DNA of 64,000 nt from Gilliamella sp. Pas-s25 (lineage in GTDB: Bacteria; Pseudomonadota; Gammaproteobacteria; Enterobacterales; Orbaceae). The notes below the pieces were generated by a model. That model was not told the origin of the DNA. It searched no databases and was given only the letters and a program-made list of their open reading frames with translations. The number at the start of each line of letters is the position of its first letter. Positions within the stretch are counted from its first letter, which is position 1. Of this stretch, positions 47,160 through 58,162 are shown one piece after another. The stretch spans positions 124,001 to 188,000 of the forward strand of contig NZ_WTEV01000001.1 in assembly GCF_009795885.1 (NCBI RefSeq), in the 5' to 3' direction. The translations under genes were made by a program, and so were the position numbers.

Positions 47160-47567
47160 AATTATTAATTTTGTTATGGAGTTAAAGTAATAAGCCAGCA
47201 TATGGGGTATTACTTTTAATCCTATATTTTAGATGTTTTTATACGGGTAATCTCTATGTCCTACTCTCATAATTATGATCGGCTTATTGTTTAATCAAAC
47301 TTTTTAGTGACAAAAAGATGCCTTATATAAACAAAAATATGGTTTCCAGTTTAAACCATGAGCCATTAAATTTGCTTAAACAACGGTTATTCTATTTATT
47401 TTAGGTGTCTAATTATGGCAAGTCTTTTTATTTTGAATCTTCGTTTTCCTAATAAACTAATTTTTATATCTAGGCAGAATTTCTAGATATGAAGGTAAAA
47501 CTGTTACAATTTATTCTTTATAATAAGAATAATTGTAATTTATAGTTTCAATAAAAAATAAAACAAT
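47160..47567. other. Non-coding region between pqqL and fau
   Basis: AT-rich sequence between two convergent genes. I found no strong hairpin terminator, gene or repeat. Confidence 0.4.
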
Positions 47568-48113
47568 TTAAGCATAGATGATTTCAGGTAATTGAACATC
47601 CCATGGTTTGTTATCTAGCTGTTGTACTTTTTGGCAAGCAAATGCAAGCCCAATAGGTAAAATTTGTTGGGTTTGATAATCTGCTAGTAATCGGTCATAA
47701 AATCCGCCACCCATTCCCATACGATAACCTCGTTGATCAAAAGCAACCAGCGGGGTGAAAACAATATCCAGTTGGCGGGAAGGAAGCACATTTAATCTAT
47801 TTAATTCTGGTTCTAATATACCAAATTTATTTTTTATAAGTTGAGTTTGGCTAGTATATTTTAAGAAGAGTAAATGTTTGGAGGAAAATGGGTGAATAAT
47901 AGGTAAATAAACAGATTTATTTTGTTGCCATAAATAATTAATTATAGGTTGGGTTTCGACTTCGCCATCAAATGATAAAAATATAGCAATATTTTTTGCA
48001 GCATTAATCGCTTGGTGACGGGCAATTTTTTGATATATAGCTTGTTGTGCAATCTCACGTTCATCGGGAGATAATTGTCGTCTTTTTTGACGGATAATTT
48101 GCCTAATATTCAT
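47568..48113 (-). CDS. fau: 5-formyltetrahydrofolate cyclo-ligase
   Basis: A 181-residue ortholog of E. coli YgfA/Fau. It opens RQIIRQKRRQLSPDEREIA and has the ATP/folate-binding motif RGYRMGMGGGFYDRLLA near the C-terminus. It converts 5-formyl-THF to 5,10-methenyl-THF. It lies directly downstream of 6S RNA on the same strand, the linkage seen across gammaproteobacteria, and may be co-transcribed with it. Confidence 0.95.
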   Translation of the reverse strand: MNIRQIIRQKRRQLSPDEREIAQQAIYQKIARHQAINAAKNIAIFLSFDGEVETQPIINYLWQQNKSVYLPIIHPFSSKHLLFLKYTSQTQLIKNKFGILEPELNRLNVLPSRQLDIVFTPLVAFDQRGYRMGMGGGFYDRLLADYQTQQILPIGLAFACQKVQQLDNKPWDVQLPEIIYA

Positions 48114-48141
48114 CAGTTTTCACTGTTGCTGCAAGTTCGAA

Positions 48142-48325
48142 AGAACACTCCAAGATGTCGTTAGGGTCGTAACCCTTGAACCCAAGGTTCAAGGTGAACA
48201 TCGTGTTTTAATTTTTAGGTTTCCTTACAAGTAAGGCATACACACCAACTAAAAGTCACTCCGTTCTTAAGTTAAGAATATCGGCTCAGGGGACTAACCC
48301 GCATCGCGATCATCTCAGAGATGGA
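48142..48325 (-). ncRNA. ssrS: 6S RNA
   Basis: About 184 nt on the minus strand between zapA and fau, the conserved location. The 5' half contains AGTCCCCTGAGCCGATATT and the 3' half CACCTTGAACCTTGGGTTCA followed by AGGGTTACGACC, both hallmark stretches of gammaproteobacterial 6S RNA. The ends (ATCTCTGAGATGATCGC and GACATCTTGGAG) pair as the closing stem. It binds sigma-70 RNA polymerase in stationary phase by mimicking an open promoter. End positions are estimated by analogy with the 183-nt E. coli RNA. Confidence 0.95.
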
Positions 48326-48389
48326 TACCATAATACAAAATTTAACGGATCATACAATACCATTTGTATTAAATTTACAATTTAAATGG

Positions 48390-48674
48390 TTAATTGTTGG
48401 GATTTAAGGCAGAATCAAGTAATTGCTGTAACATTTTAAGCCGATTACCAAACTCATTGCTTTTTTCTTTTTCTTTGGTTAATTCATAAGAAATGTTTAG
48501 CGCGGCAGTCATAATAAGTTGATCGCTACCAACTTGTGGAGACTTTTCTCGTAAATTTGTTAAGCGCGCATCAAGATCCTTTGCTGCACAATTAAGTGCG
48601 TCGACTTCATCAACCGGACAATTAAATTTTAATGTTCGTCCAAAAATTTGAATAGTGACAGCTTGAGTTTCCAT
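48390..48674 (-). CDS. zapA: Cell division protein ZapA
   Basis: A 94-residue FtsZ-ring stabiliser, slightly shorter than E. coli ZapA (109). It has the N-terminal beta strands (VTIQIFGRTLKFNCP), AAKDLDARLTNLRE and the C-terminal coiled-coil helix (TAALNISYELTKEKEKSNEF). It lies 7 bp after dxs and upstream of 6S RNA; the zapA-ssrS-fau order is conserved, but its link to dxs differs from E. coli. Confidence 0.92.
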   Translation of the reverse strand: METQAVTIQIFGRTLKFNCPVDEVDALNCAAKDLDARLTNLREKSPQVGSDQLIMTAALNISYELTKEKEKSNEFGNRLKMLQQLLDSALNPNN

Positions 48675-48681
48675 ATTTAAC

Positions 48682-50538
48682 CTATTGATTCATAAAATTA
48701 TTAATTTTATCGATAATGTGCTTTTGGTCTAATCCCATCTCTTGTCTAATTTCGCTTTGCGCTCCTTGAGAAATAAACTTATCAGGGAGTCCAATATTTA
48801 AAACATCACATTTTATTTTTTTCGATAATAAATATTCACCGACACCGCTACCGGCACCGCCTTTAATACTATTTTCTTCAATAGTGACAAGTATATTATG
48901 AGTTTGGCTAATGTGCAAAAGGACTTTTTCATCTAATGGTTTAACAAAACGCATATCAATGACTGTAGCATTGATTTGCTCAGCTGCTTGTAAAACTTCG
49001 GTAAGCAAAGTGCCAAAATTAAGTAAAGCAATATTCTTACCTTGTCGGTATAATTTAGATTGCCCTAAAGGAATTACGGTTAATGGTGTTAATTGTGTAC
49101 CAGTGCCTTCCCCTCGAGGATAACGCACTGCCGCAGGTCCATTATGTAAATAGCCTGTGTACAGCATTTGCCGACATTCGTTTTCATCACTCGGTGTCAT
49201 AATGACCATATTAGGTACACAGCGTAGATAACTTAAGTCAAATGCACCTTGGTGAGTTTCACCGTCGGCGCCAACGATGCCAGCACGATCGATGGCAAAT
49301 AATACAGGTAGGTTTTGAATGGCAACATCATGAATAACTTGATCATATGCGCGTTGTAAAAAAGTTGAGTAAATAGCTACAACAGGCTTTAAGTCACTAA
49401 TTGCAAACCCAGCAGCTAGGGTAACAGCATGTTGTTCAGCTATTGCAACATCAAAAAATTGGTCTGGATAACAATTGGCAAATTTTGTCATACCTGAACC
49501 TTCGCTCATTGCAGGGGTTATTGCCATTAAACGTTTATCATTTTGCGCCATTTCGCATAGCCAATCGCCAAAAACTTGCGAATATGTTGGGATTGCTTTT
49601 GTGGCGATAGGTAAGATGCCTTCATTAGGATTAAATTTTGGTACGCCGTGCCATAAAGTCGGATCTTTTTCAGCTGGCGCATAACCTTTGCCTTTTTGTG
49701 TAATCACATGCAGCAGTTGTGGGCCTTTTAGTTGGCGAACTTTTTGTAAAGTTGTCACTAGACCATCAACATCATGCCCGTCAACAGGACCTATATAATT
49801 AAAACCTAGTTCTTCAAATAAGACGGCTGGTGTGATTAATCCTTTTAAGTGTTCTTCAGTCTTTTTAATCAGTTCTTTTAATGGCGGAATATTTGCTAAT
49901 ACACGTTTGCCACTTTCCCGAAAAGAGGTATAGGCTCTACTTGATAAGATTTGAGTAAGATGTTGGCTTAGTGCGCCGGTATTTGCTGAAATCGACATGT
50001 CATTGTCGTTAACTATCACTAGCATATCGGGCTTAACATGACCAGCATGATTCATCGCTTCAAATGCCATACCAGCCGTTAATGCACCATCGCCAATGAT
50101 AGCGGCAACTTTTTTACCTGATTGTTTTTTTTGTTCACTAATTGCAATTCCAAGCGCAGCACTAATTGAAGTCGAAGAATGCCCTGTGGTTAGTACATCA
50201 TATTCGCTCTCATTACGATGAGGAAATGGATGAAGCCCTCCTTTTTGGCGAATAGTGAGCATTTGATCGCGACGACCAGTCAAAATTTTATGAGGATAGG
50301 CTTGATGACCAACATCCCAAATAATTTTATCAAAAGGTGTATGATAGACATAATGCAGTGCTGTGGTTAATTCAACCACGCCTAGCCCCGATGCTAAATG
50401 ACCACTTGATTGGCTAACACATGCTAGTAAATATTGCCTAAGCTCGTGGCAAATCGCCGATAACTGTGACTGAGGAAAACCTCTTAGATCCTCGGGCGAA
50501 TCTATCTGTTTTAACAATGGGTAATTATCTAAATTCAT
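48682..50538 (-). CDS. dxs: 1-deoxy-D-xylulose-5-phosphate synthase
   Basis: A 618-residue thiamine-diphosphate enzyme for the first step of the MEP isoprenoid pathway. Motifs are [34 protein letters not shown] (ThDP/Mg loop), [14 protein letters not shown], the catalytic Glu in [15 protein letters not shown], and [18 protein letters not shown]. Length matches E. coli Dxs (620). It is downstream of xseB-ispA on the same strand, as in the E. coli xseB-ispA-dxs operon. Confidence 0.98.
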   Translation of the reverse strand: MNLDNYPLLKQIDSPEDLRGFPQSQLSAICHELRQYLLACVSQSSGHLASGLGVVELTTALHYVYHTPFDKIIWDVGHQAYPHKILTGRRDQMLTIRQKGGLHPFPHRNESEYDVLTTGHSSTSISAALGIAISEQKKQSGKKVAAIIGDGALTAGMAFEAMNHAGHVKPDMLVIVNDNDMSISANTGALSQHLTQILSSRAYTSFRESGKRVLANIPPLKELIKKTEEHLKGLITPAVLFEELGFNYIGPVDGHDVDGLVTTLQKVRQLKGPQLLHVITQKGKGYAPAEKDPTLWHGVPKFNPNEGILPIATKAIPTYSQVFGDWLCEMAQNDKRLMAITPAMSEGSGMTKFANCYPDQFFDVAIAEQHAVTLAAGFAISDLKPVVAIYSTFLQRAYDQVIHDVAIQNLPVLFAIDRAGIVGADGETHQGAFDLSYLRCVPNMVIMTPSDENECRQMLYTGYLHNGPAAVRYPRGEGTGTQLTPLTVIPLGQSKLYRQGKNIALLNFGTLLTEVLQAAEQINATVIDMRFVKPLDEKVLLHISQTHNILVTIEENSIKGGAGSGVGEYLLSKKIKCDVLNIGLPDKFISQGAQSEIRQEMGLDQKHIIDKINNFMNQ

Positions 50539-50565
50539 TATGTAATGCTATATTTTAGTTAGTTG

Positions 50566-51435
50566 TTAACTATTACGATTAATAATAAAACCAGCAAGAT
50601 CCTGCAATGGCTGGCTATTATAAGGTATTGGCTTTAGACTATCGATAGCTTGCTGATAAAGTTGCTCAGTGAGTTTTATTGCGTTATCAAGTCCAATTAA
50701 TGCAGGGTATGTGCTTTTTTCATGAGCCAGATCTGAACCTTGCGGTTTACCCATAATAGATTGCTCACCAATGATGTCTAAAATATCATCTTGAATTTGA
50801 AATGCCAGTCCAATTGCTTCGGCATAGTGATCGAGTGTTATAAGGTATGGTTTTGCTATATCATCACAAGCAAAAGCACCTAAACGAATAGCTGCTTTGA
50901 TTAAAGCGCCAGTTTTATAACAATGGATTTTTTGCAAATGTTCAAGGTTAATTGACTGATGTGTGGCTTGTAAATCGAGCGATTGACCAAGGCACATACC
51001 GGTAACACCACTGGCATGGGCAAGCTCAGCTATCATTTTGATTTTAGCATCTGCATCGATTAACTCACTGCCTGCTAATAATGAAAAAGCTAAGCTTTGC
51101 AAGGCATCACCAGCCAATATTGCTTGTGCTTCACCAAATTGGATATGGCAGGTTGGTTTGCCTCGGCGTAAATCGTCATTATCCATGGCGGGTAGGTCGT
51201 CATGAATCAATGAATAGGTATGAATTAATTCAATGGCGGCAGCCACTTCGTCTAATTTAGAAAGCGGGCAATTGAACATTTTGCCTGTTAAATAGACTAA
51301 AATAGGTCGAATCCGTTTGCCACCAGCCAGCAAGCTGTAACGCATTGCTTGTTGAAGTGTGGATGGCTTAATTTGTGAAATACAGGTAGTTAAAAACGAG
51401 TCAATTCGTTCTTGTAATGGTTTTAAACTATTCAT
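50566..51435 (-). CDS. ispA: Farnesyl diphosphate synthase
   Basis: A 289-residue trans-prenyltransferase (E. coli IspA 299). The first Asp-rich motif is [20 protein letters not shown] and the second is [13 protein letters not shown]; the typical [14 protein letters not shown] is present. It condenses IPP with DMAPP and GPP. The ATG at 51435 is favoured, giving [11 protein letters not shown]; ATGs slightly upstream in frame are possible. The start overlaps the end of xseB, implying translational coupling. Confidence 0.96.
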   Translation of the reverse strand: MNSLKPLQERIDSFLTTCISQIKPSTLQQAMRYSLLAGGKRIRPILVYLTGKMFNCPLSKLDEVAAAIELIHTYSLIHDDLPAMDNDDLRRGKPTCHIQFGEAQAILAGDALQSLAFSLLAGSELIDADAKIKMIAELAHASGVTGMCLGQSLDLQATHQSINLEHLQKIHCYKTGALIKAAIRLGAFACDDIAKPYLITLDHYAEAIGLAFQIQDDILDIIGEQSIMGKPQGSDLAHEKSTYPALIGLDNAIKLTEQLYQQAIDSLKPIPYNSQPLQDLAGFIINRNS

Positions 51436-51679
51436 TATTATCATTTGAGAACTCTGACAGTTCGGCATCACTATTTTCAGATAATAAAATCTGAATGCGT
51501 TGCTCGGCTTGCTGTAACTGTTTTTGTCCTGCTTTTGCTAATTTAATTCCTTTTTCGAACTCAGTTAGCGCTTCATCTAATGGTAAATCGCCGTTTTCTA
51601 GTTGAGATACAATGGTTTCGAGCTGTTTAAGTGTCTGTTCGAAACTTACTTCTTTGTCTTGTTTTTTTGCCATTTTCAA
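51428..51679 (-). CDS. xseB: Exodeoxyribonuclease VII small subunit
   Basis: An 83-residue protein. The family core is [20 protein letters not shown], then [20 protein letters not shown]. It forms exonuclease VII with XseA (not in this window). It is first in the xseB-ispA-dxs operon and overlaps ispA. Confidence 0.95.
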   Translation of the reverse strand: MKMAKKQDKEVSFEQTLKQLETIVSQLENGDLPLDEALTEFEKGIKLAKAGQKQLQQAEQRIQILLSENSDAELSEFSNDNNE

Positions 51680-51797
51680 TTCCTCTTTACGTTTGATGAG
51701 TATACACTTATTTCAAATAATCGTGAATCACGGCGTTTGCTTATTTATCACTGCGCAAGCGATATTAATGCTTGTTAACCTTTGATTTAACGATTAG

Positions 51798-53159
51798 CTA
51801 ATTTGTTGATTTGCTCTCATCTTCGTAATTAGACTCTTCCATTGCTAATAAGGTAATATTTGGATTAATCGGTTTTTTAACTTCAATACCCATTTCACGG
51901 AATCGTTCAATTTGCCCAATTACGTTACCACGACCTTTTGATAATTTGTTCATGGAATTTTGATAAGTCTGTTGTGCTTTGTCTAAACAACTGCCTAGGT
52001 TTTCCATATCTTCAACAAAGCCGCGCATTTTGTCGTACAGTTTACTTGCTCTATCAGCAATCAGCTGGGCATTACGATTTTGATATTCAAATCGCCATAA
52101 ATTATGAATAGTTCGTAATGCCACTAACAATGTGGTTGGGCTGACTATCATAATATTATTTTTTAAAGCATCATTGATTAATGCAGGATCATTATCGATC
52201 GCACTTAAAAATGCTGGCTCGACAGGGATAAACATCAAAATATAATCTAATGAATTAATACCAATGAGTTTATGATAATCTTTTTGGCTCAGTTGCTTTA
52301 AGTGGTTACGAACAGCTGCTAAATGTTCGGTCATCGCTTTCGCTTTAATTGTTTCGTCATCACTATTAAAATGACGCTCATAGGCAACTAATGTTACTTT
52401 TGAATCAATAACCACGTCCCCGCCTTGCGGTAAGTGAACAATAACATCGGGTTGTAATCGCTGATTACTTTCGTTCGTTAAATTGACTTGAGTTTCATAT
52501 TCATAACCTGAACGTAATCCTGAATTATCTAGAATTTGGCTTAGGATAAATTCGCCCCAGTTCCCTTGGGTTTTGTTATTGCCCTTTAGCGCATTGGTTA
52601 AGTTGGTTGCTTCTTTGCTCATTTGCTCATTTAGCTGTTGCAAGTTACGAATTTCATGCGTGAGTGTGTGGCGTTCTTTAGCCTCTTGACCAAAACTATC
52701 TTGTACTTGTTTTTTGAAACCTTCTAGCTGTTCTTTGAGTGGTGAAAGTAAAAAATCAAGGCTTTGTTTATTTTGTTGCTCAATCTTTTTGCCACTTTGT
52801 TCAAAAATACGATTGGCAAGGTTTTCAAATTGGGTCGTGAGCCGTTGTTCACTTTGTTCTAATATCGTTTGCCGTTCTTGGGTAGCACTTAACGTTTCTT
52901 CTAAACGTGTTTTGAGTTCACTAATTTTGACATTTTGCGCTAGATTTTGTTGTCGATACTGATCTAATTGATGCTCCAGCTGTCTTACTTGAATTGTTAA
53001 AGATTGGTTTTCTTCCTTTTTTTGGATCAGTTGCAGATCAAATAGTTGATGTAAATTATTAATTGTTAGGTGCGATTTTACTGTTAACACCAATAAAATT
53101 AGGGCGGCAATACCAATAATAATCGCAATCCATTCGGCTAATCCTAAATTATTGAACAT
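51798..53159 (-). CDS. rmuC: DNA recombination protein RmuC
   Basis: A 453-residue protein with an N-terminal membrane helix (WIAIIIGIAALILLVLTV), a coiled coil over about residues 45-185, and the RmuC nuclease-like domain. That domain shows KGNNKTQGNWGEFILSQIL, QPDVIVHLPQGGDVVIDSKV and VSPTTLLVALRTIHNLWRFE. The family limits inverted-repeat-driven rearrangements; the domain belongs to the PD-(D/E)XK superfamily. It starts 2 bp after the epmA stop, so the two are co-transcribed. Confidence 0.95.
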   Translation of the reverse strand: MFNNLGLAEWIAIIIGIAALILLVLTVKSHLTINNLHQLFDLQLIQKKEENQSLTIQVRQLEHQLDQYRQQNLAQNVKISELKTRLEETLSATQERQTILEQSEQRLTTQFENLANRIFEQSGKKIEQQNKQSLDFLLSPLKEQLEGFKKQVQDSFGQEAKERHTLTHEIRNLQQLNEQMSKEATNLTNALKGNNKTQGNWGEFILSQILDNSGLRSGYEYETQVNLTNESNQRLQPDVIVHLPQGGDVVIDSKVTLVAYERHFNSDDETIKAKAMTEHLAAVRNHLKQLSQKDYHKLIGINSLDYILMFIPVEPAFLSAIDNDPALINDALKNNIMIVSPTTLLVALRTIHNLWRFEYQNRNAQLIADRASKLYDKMRGFVEDMENLGSCLDKAQQTYQNSMNKLSKGRGNVIGQIERFREMGIEVKKPINPNITLLAMEESNYEDESKSTN

Positions 53160-53161
53160 AA

Positions 53162-54148
53162 TTAAGCCCTTTCAAAAGTAAATGACATCACTTCATCTAA
53201 ATTTTTGCACTCTAGTGCAAGCATAATTAAACGATCTAATCCTACCGCAACACCCGCACAGTCAGGTAGGCCAGCTTCCATGGCAGCGAGTAACTCAATG
53301 TCAATATTTTGTGCTGGTAGGTTTTGATTTGTGCGATCTAAATTATTTTGTTCAAAACGCATTCGTTGTTCTTGAGCATTGGTGAGTTCTTTAAAACCAT
53401 TAGCAAGTTCAACACCTTTGTAATAGAACTCAAAACGGCTCGCTACTCGGTGATCCTCTGAACTAATGGCAGCTAATGCTGCTTGTGATGCTGGAAAGTT
53501 GAATACTGCAATAGGTTTATCTTGCCCAATATGCGGTTCAACACCAAAAGTGAACAAGCATTGGAGTAATCCATCTTTATCATAATTGTCAGTATTAAGT
53601 CCAATATCAAGTTGGTTTGCGGCATTAACTAAGGTTGCGTGATCAGCTTCTAAAGGGTCAATATTAAGATGACGTTGAAATACCTTTTGATAAGAAATAC
53701 GTTCAGCCGGTTCACAATCTAAAACAGTTTGCAGTAAGTCATCGACTTCATTGATCATTTGCATCATATCAAATTGGATGCGATACCATTCGAGCATGGT
53801 GAACTCAGGGTTATGATAACGACTAACTTCTTCATGATTACGAAAACATTTACACATTTGATAAATAGGACCACTGCCAGCGGCTAGTAAGCGCTTCATA
53901 TGATATTCAGGGCTGGTAATTAATGACATTTGTTGCCCTTGTTGTTCTTCGTGCTCCCCTGGTTTTAAGAATTTAGTGTGAAAAGAACTTAAATGCACGT
54001 CTGTTACTGCATATTGGCTTAAGGTCGGTGTTTCAACCTCTAAAATACAGCGATCAGCAAAAAATTGGCGTACTTGAGAAACAATTTTTGCGCGCTTAAG
54101 TAAATTATTGATAGATGCAGAAGGTTGCCAAGTCATAAAAATATCCAT
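53162..54148 (-). CDS. epmA: Elongation factor P-(R)-beta-lysine ligase
   Basis: A 328-residue paralog of the lysyl-tRNA synthetase catalytic domain (EpmA/GenX/PoxA), without the anticodon-binding domain. [18 protein letters not shown] matches the E. coli start region. Class II motifs are present: [36 protein letters not shown] and [16 protein letters not shown]. It attaches beta-lysine to EF-P, needing EpmB (not seen here). The ATG at 54136 is an alternative start. Confidence 0.95.
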   Translation of the reverse strand: MDIFMTWQPSASINNLLKRAKIVSQVRQFFADRCILEVETPTLSQYAVTDVHLSSFHTKFLKPGEHEEQQGQQMSLITSPEYHMKRLLAAGSGPIYQMCKCFRNHEEVSRYHNPEFTMLEWYRIQFDMMQMINEVDDLLQTVLDCEPAERISYQKVFQRHLNIDPLEADHATLVNAANQLDIGLNTDNYDKDGLLQCLFTFGVEPHIGQDKPIAVFNFPASQAALAAISSEDHRVASRFEFYYKGVELANGFKELTNAQEQRMRFEQNNLDRTNQNLPAQNIDIELLAAMEAGLPDCAGVAVGLDRLIMLALECKNLDEVMSFTFERA

Positions 54149-54180
54149 GGGTTTTTGATTAGTTACTAAAAGAAGTGAAG

Positions 54181-54196
54181 TAGGGCAAAAGCCCTA
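54181..54196. terminator. Short hairpin between opgH and epmA
   Basis: TAGGGC / GCCCTA with a 4-base loop (AAAA on the plus strand, TTTT on the minus) just past the opgH stop. The following minus-strand sequence is only moderately T-rich, so it is a weak or partial terminator. Confidence 0.45.
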
Positions 54197-54200
54197 TTTC

Positions 54201-56561
54201 TTATTGTTGGCGTTCATTTTGCCATAATGAGAACAAATTGTCGTATTTTTCTTGTTGCTGCCAAATATGACGATGTAATGCGGAAAGAATAATAGGATCT
54301 TCTAAAATTGCTAACTGTTTTTCTTTACTCATTTTTTCTAAATCTATGTGTTGATACTGAGCAATAAGTTCATCACGTTTTTGTTGGTTTTTATTATTCA
54401 CTTGATGTCGTGACGTTGATAAAGCGCAAGCTAGCGCATTATAGATAGGATCGACCAACGCCATAACAAAGCCATTTTCAATAAATGCCGCTTCAGTTTT
54501 AACTAAATATTCACCTGTAAGTGTGATTGCTTTTGCAGGGTGGGTTTCTTCTGGTGTTAAAAATAACCCTACTTTTTTTGCTTTCATACCAATGCTAGAA
54601 AGCCCCGATACCCTAATTACTAAAGGCGAAATGGTTAAAGGTATTAATATTGCTATATACCAATAAGTAAATTGTGGATTCAGCCAGATTATTATCCCTA
54701 GCCATACAATGCCTAATAGCGACAGTGGCCAACAAAAATAAAATGATTCTCCCCATGTTAACGCATCGTCACTTCGGGAAGGTGACTTCCATTGAATTTT
54801 GCTACCCATCCATGCTCTAAGTACAAATTTACTATGGAAGATCATGCGTATTGGCGCAAGGATCATCGACCAAACCATTTCAATTAGTATTGATAAGGTT
54901 AATTTAAATATACCACCAACATCTTTTGCCCCTGTTCTGGCTATAATAATGCCATAGCTGAAAAATTTAGGTGCAAATAGTAAAACCATCGTGGTTGAGA
55001 GTAGTTGTATGGCCAATTGCTCATCCCACCTTGGCCAAGTTGGATAAAATTGGTTAGGTTGGAAGAAGTATTGGGGTTCAGAAATATTAAACACCAATAA
55101 TAATAGTGTTGAAAATATTAAAAACACTAACCACAATAATGAAGAGATATAAGCCATACCACTAGTTGCAAACATGATGCGGTGTGTTAATTTAATACCG
55201 CTTTTGAAAATTAACCTTAGGTTAATTAAGTTGCCCATACACCAACGATTATCGCGTTTTAGATCTTCAATCATATTACCGGGTAGCTCTTCATAACTGC
55301 CGTTCATATTATAAGCAATCCAAACGCCATAGCCGGCACGACGCATAAGTGTTGCTTCAACCAGATCATGCGATAAGATATGAATTGTTCCTTTACGTTT
55401 TTGAAGTGGCGATAATATGCAATGTTCTATAAAAGGTTTTAAGCGAATCATGGCATTGTGTCCCCAATATTGGGCTTCGCTTAGTTGCCAAAAATGTGTG
55501 CCAGAACAGAAGATATCGCTGTAAATTTGGTTAGCAAATTGTTGAATACGTCCGTAAAGCGTTGTCATTCTGACGGATTTTGGCGGGGATTGTAAAATGC
55601 CTGCTTTAGGAGTCATTTCCATCATGGCAATCATTTTTAAGATACAATCACCGGTCATAATACTGTCGGCATCAAGGATCATCATGTATTCGTATTGATG
55701 ACCCCAACGGCGGCAAAAATCATCAATATTACCGCTTTTACGTTTCACTCGACGTTTGCGGTGACGATAAAAAATATTACAACCGTTGTTTGGTTTTGTC
55801 GCATTAAATTCCGCCCAAGCTTTAAGTTCGTTGACATATAGATCGGGATCGTTAGTATCACTTAAGATAAAAAAATCACAGCAAGCGGCGTGACCTGTTT
55901 CAACAAGGGACTGATAAGTTGCCTGTAATCCAGCAAATACCCGAGCAACATCTTCATTACAAATTGGCATAACAAGTGCAGTTCGATGCTTAGCATCAAT
56001 ATGCGATGCAGGGTCATTAGGAATAGGGATAGTGTAACGATCTTTTCCCATAACAGCCAATATTAGCCCCATAATGCTGGTCCAAAAACCAATCGAAATC
56101 CAGAAAAACAAAATAGCAAATAAGGTAATAATCGCACCTTGGATAATATAAGGGATTATACTGTAAATGGCTAATTCAGGATTGATATCCCAATTTGCCA
56201 TAAAATTGATTTTTTGCCAACTTTGATAAGGCAGTAAAGACGATAGGTAAGTGGTTCCGTAATAGGTTTGTACAGTAATGAGTACAAACATAATAAAGCG
56301 ACGGATTATAGCTAGGACATTAATGCCAAATTTCGCTTTGGCCGTATAGCGTTGGTTCCATATCTGTGGTTGAATTGAAACGCGATCAACTTTAGGATAA
56401 CTCGGTTGTTGCCTTCGGTCATCAATAAAGGAAGATGTATCACCAACTTGGTTTAAACGATATTTTAAAAACTCGACATCGTCAGGTGGCGTTGCATTGT
56501 TTTCACATTTCTGATGCCAAACTTCAGCGTCAGAAAGATGGGCAAAGTAATCTTTTTTCAT
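54201..56561 (-). CDS. opgH: Osmoregulated periplasmic glucan glucosyltransferase
   Basis: A 786-residue inner-membrane GT2 family enzyme (E. coli OpgH/MdoH about 847). Membrane helices lie at about 85-120 and 130-170. The cytoplasmic catalytic domain shows ALVMPICNEDVARVFAGL, FILSDTNDPD, YEYMMILDADSIMTGDCI and the substrate/processivity motif LKRDNRWCMGNL, followed by several C-terminal helices. It polymerises beta-1,2-glucan from UDP-glucose and exports the chain. It starts 24 bp after opgG, as in the enteric opgGH operon. Confidence 0.95.
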   Translation of the reverse strand: MKKDYFAHLSDAEVWHQKCENNATPPDDVEFLKYRLNQVGDTSSFIDDRRQQPSYPKVDRVSIQPQIWNQRYTAKAKFGINVLAIIRRFIMFVLITVQTYYGTTYLSSLLPYQSWQKINFMANWDINPELAIYSIIPYIIQGAIITLFAILFFWISIGFWTSIMGLILAVMGKDRYTIPIPNDPASHIDAKHRTALVMPICNEDVARVFAGLQATYQSLVETGHAACCDFFILSDTNDPDLYVNELKAWAEFNATKPNNGCNIFYRHRKRRVKRKSGNIDDFCRRWGHQYEYMMILDADSIMTGDCILKMIAMMEMTPKAGILQSPPKSVRMTTLYGRIQQFANQIYSDIFCSGTHFWQLSEAQYWGHNAMIRLKPFIEHCILSPLQKRKGTIHILSHDLVEATLMRRAGYGVWIAYNMNGSYEELPGNMIEDLKRDNRWCMGNLINLRLIFKSGIKLTHRIMFATSGMAYISSLLWLVFLIFSTLLLLVFNISEPQYFFQPNQFYPTWPRWDEQLAIQLLSTTMVLLFAPKFFSYGIIIARTGAKDVGGIFKLTLSILIEMVWSMILAPIRMIFHSKFVLRAWMGSKIQWKSPSRSDDALTWGESFYFCWPLSLLGIVWLGIIIWLNPQFTYWYIAILIPLTISPLVIRVSGLSSIGMKAKKVGLFLTPEETHPAKAITLTGEYLVKTEAAFIENGFVMALVDPIYNALACALSTSRHQVNNKNQQKRDELIAQYQHIDLEKMSKEKQLAILEDPIILSALHRHIWQQQEKYDNLFSLWQNERQQ

Positions 56562-56585
56562 ATTTTTATCATAATAATATAATAA

Positions 56586-58160
56586 TTATTGTGCGGGATA
56601 TTGCCCACTCCAAGTTTCGGAAATCACTTCATTAGTTGCTTGCGAAGCGAGTTGTATGCGAATATCAGTTGCTTTTTTACTGTCTTCAACGTTGAATCGA
56701 ACAATTACTCGCCAGCCTTTAATTACTGGATTGTATTGCTTGTCACAACTTACGATAGAACCATTGTTAATACTTGAAATCACTTTGACTGGCTCATTTT
56801 CTGATAATGTTGAACCGGCGAAGTCAATCACATATGCATTAGAACCATCAAGTTTACGAATTAAATTAGCTTGTTTTATATCACCTAGTGATAAGCGTGT
56901 GCTAACTGCTTTTGCTACATTATTGGGATAACGTTGTTTTTCGTTTAATGAATAATGTAATCGATATTTGATATCAAGTGCATCTCCCGCTTTGTATTGT
57001 TTTTCGGGTACCCAAAAAGTAACAATATTGTCGTTAGTTTCATCAGATGTTGGAATTTCGACTAATTCAACGCGTCCTTTGTGCCAATCACCTAAAATTT
57101 CAGTCCAAACACTTGGTCGTTTTTCATAGTGATCATCAAGATCTTGATAATCATCAAAACCTTTATCACGCTGAATTAAACCGAATGCTTTTGGGTTTTC
57201 TAAACTATAAGATGAAAACGATAAACGCTTTGGATTATTTAATGGACGCCAAATCCATTCATTATTATTAGCTAATATAGAAAGCCCATTTGAATCATGC
57301 ATTGCTGGACGGTAATTTAGCAATGGTGATGGTTGATTAGGTCCAAATAAAAACATACTGGTTAATGGCGCTATGCCTAATTTTTTTACTGAATTACGGA
57401 AGAATATTTTCGCTTGCACGGTGATAGTAGTATCAACACTTGGTACGAGTGTAATTTTATAAGCGCCAGTAACACTTGGTGAATCGAGTAATGCATAGAT
57501 AACTAAATGCTTTTGGTTTGGTTCAGGCCTTTCAATCCAATACTCTTTAAAACGTGGAAACTCTTCTCCGGACATTTCTCCTGTGTCAATAGCCAGACCT
57601 CTAGCTGAAAGGCCATATCGCTGATCTTTTCCTACTGCACGAAAATAACTGCCACCAAGTGCTGAGAATATTTCATCATCAGTTTTTGTTGGCGTATTAA
57701 TTGGATAATGAACTTTAAAGCCAGCAAAACCAAGATTTTTATTGTCTAGTTTATCAAGTTTGATTTGGCTTAAATCAAAATAGCTAGGATCATATTTAAT
57801 TGGATTAACTTGATTATCAACAATTTCATTGATTTTTATTGGAACGTCAAAGTACATACCTTCATGATAAAACTCAAGTTTAAAACGGCTTTTTCGATCA
57901 CCCCAATAGGCCTTTTGATGATTAAATAGAATTTTTTGATAATCAGCAAATTGTAAAGATGCTAATTCGTTTGGTATATTTTTAGATGGCTGAACATAAG
58001 CTTTTTGGGATGATTTTTCGGCTTTTGCAACCACATCATCAAACGAAAAGGCCCACGAAGAAAAACTAATGCAAGAAACACAAGCCATGCAAAGCACCTT
58101 GCTAATTAGTGTTTGACTAAAAGGATTATTGGGTAAAAAATTGTACATAAAGGCTCGCAT
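56586..58160 (-). CDS. opgG: Periplasmic glucan biosynthesis protein OpgG
   Basis: A 524-residue protein (E. coli OpgG/MdoG 511) with a signal peptide (TLISKVLCMACVSCISFSSWA) and the family hallmarks FKLEFYHEGMYFDVPI, SYFRAVGKDQRYGLSARGLA and GFDDYQDLDDHYEKRPSVW. It works in the periplasm on the glucan backbone made by OpgH, probably with its branching or release. It starts 2 bp after the upstream lipoprotein stop. An ATG 12 bases inside is an alternative start. Confidence 0.95.
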   Translation of the reverse strand: MRAFMYNFLPNNPFSQTLISKVLCMACVSCISFSSWAFSFDDVVAKAEKSSQKAYVQPSKNIPNELASLQFADYQKILFNHQKAYWGDRKSRFKLEFYHEGMYFDVPIKINEIVDNQVNPIKYDPSYFDLSQIKLDKLDNKNLGFAGFKVHYPINTPTKTDDEIFSALGGSYFRAVGKDQRYGLSARGLAIDTGEMSGEEFPRFKEYWIERPEPNQKHLVIYALLDSPSVTGAYKITLVPSVDTTITVQAKIFFRNSVKKLGIAPLTSMFLFGPNQPSPLLNYRPAMHDSNGLSILANNNEWIWRPLNNPKRLSFSSYSLENPKAFGLIQRDKGFDDYQDLDDHYEKRPSVWTEILGDWHKGRVELVEIPTSDETNDNIVTFWVPEKQYKAGDALDIKYRLHYSLNEKQRYPNNVAKAVSTRLSLGDIKQANLIRKLDGSNAYVIDFAGSTLSENEPVKVISSINNGSIVSCDKQYNPVIKGWRVIVRFNVEDSKKATDIRIQLASQATNEVISETWSGQYPAQ

Positions 58161-58162
58161 TA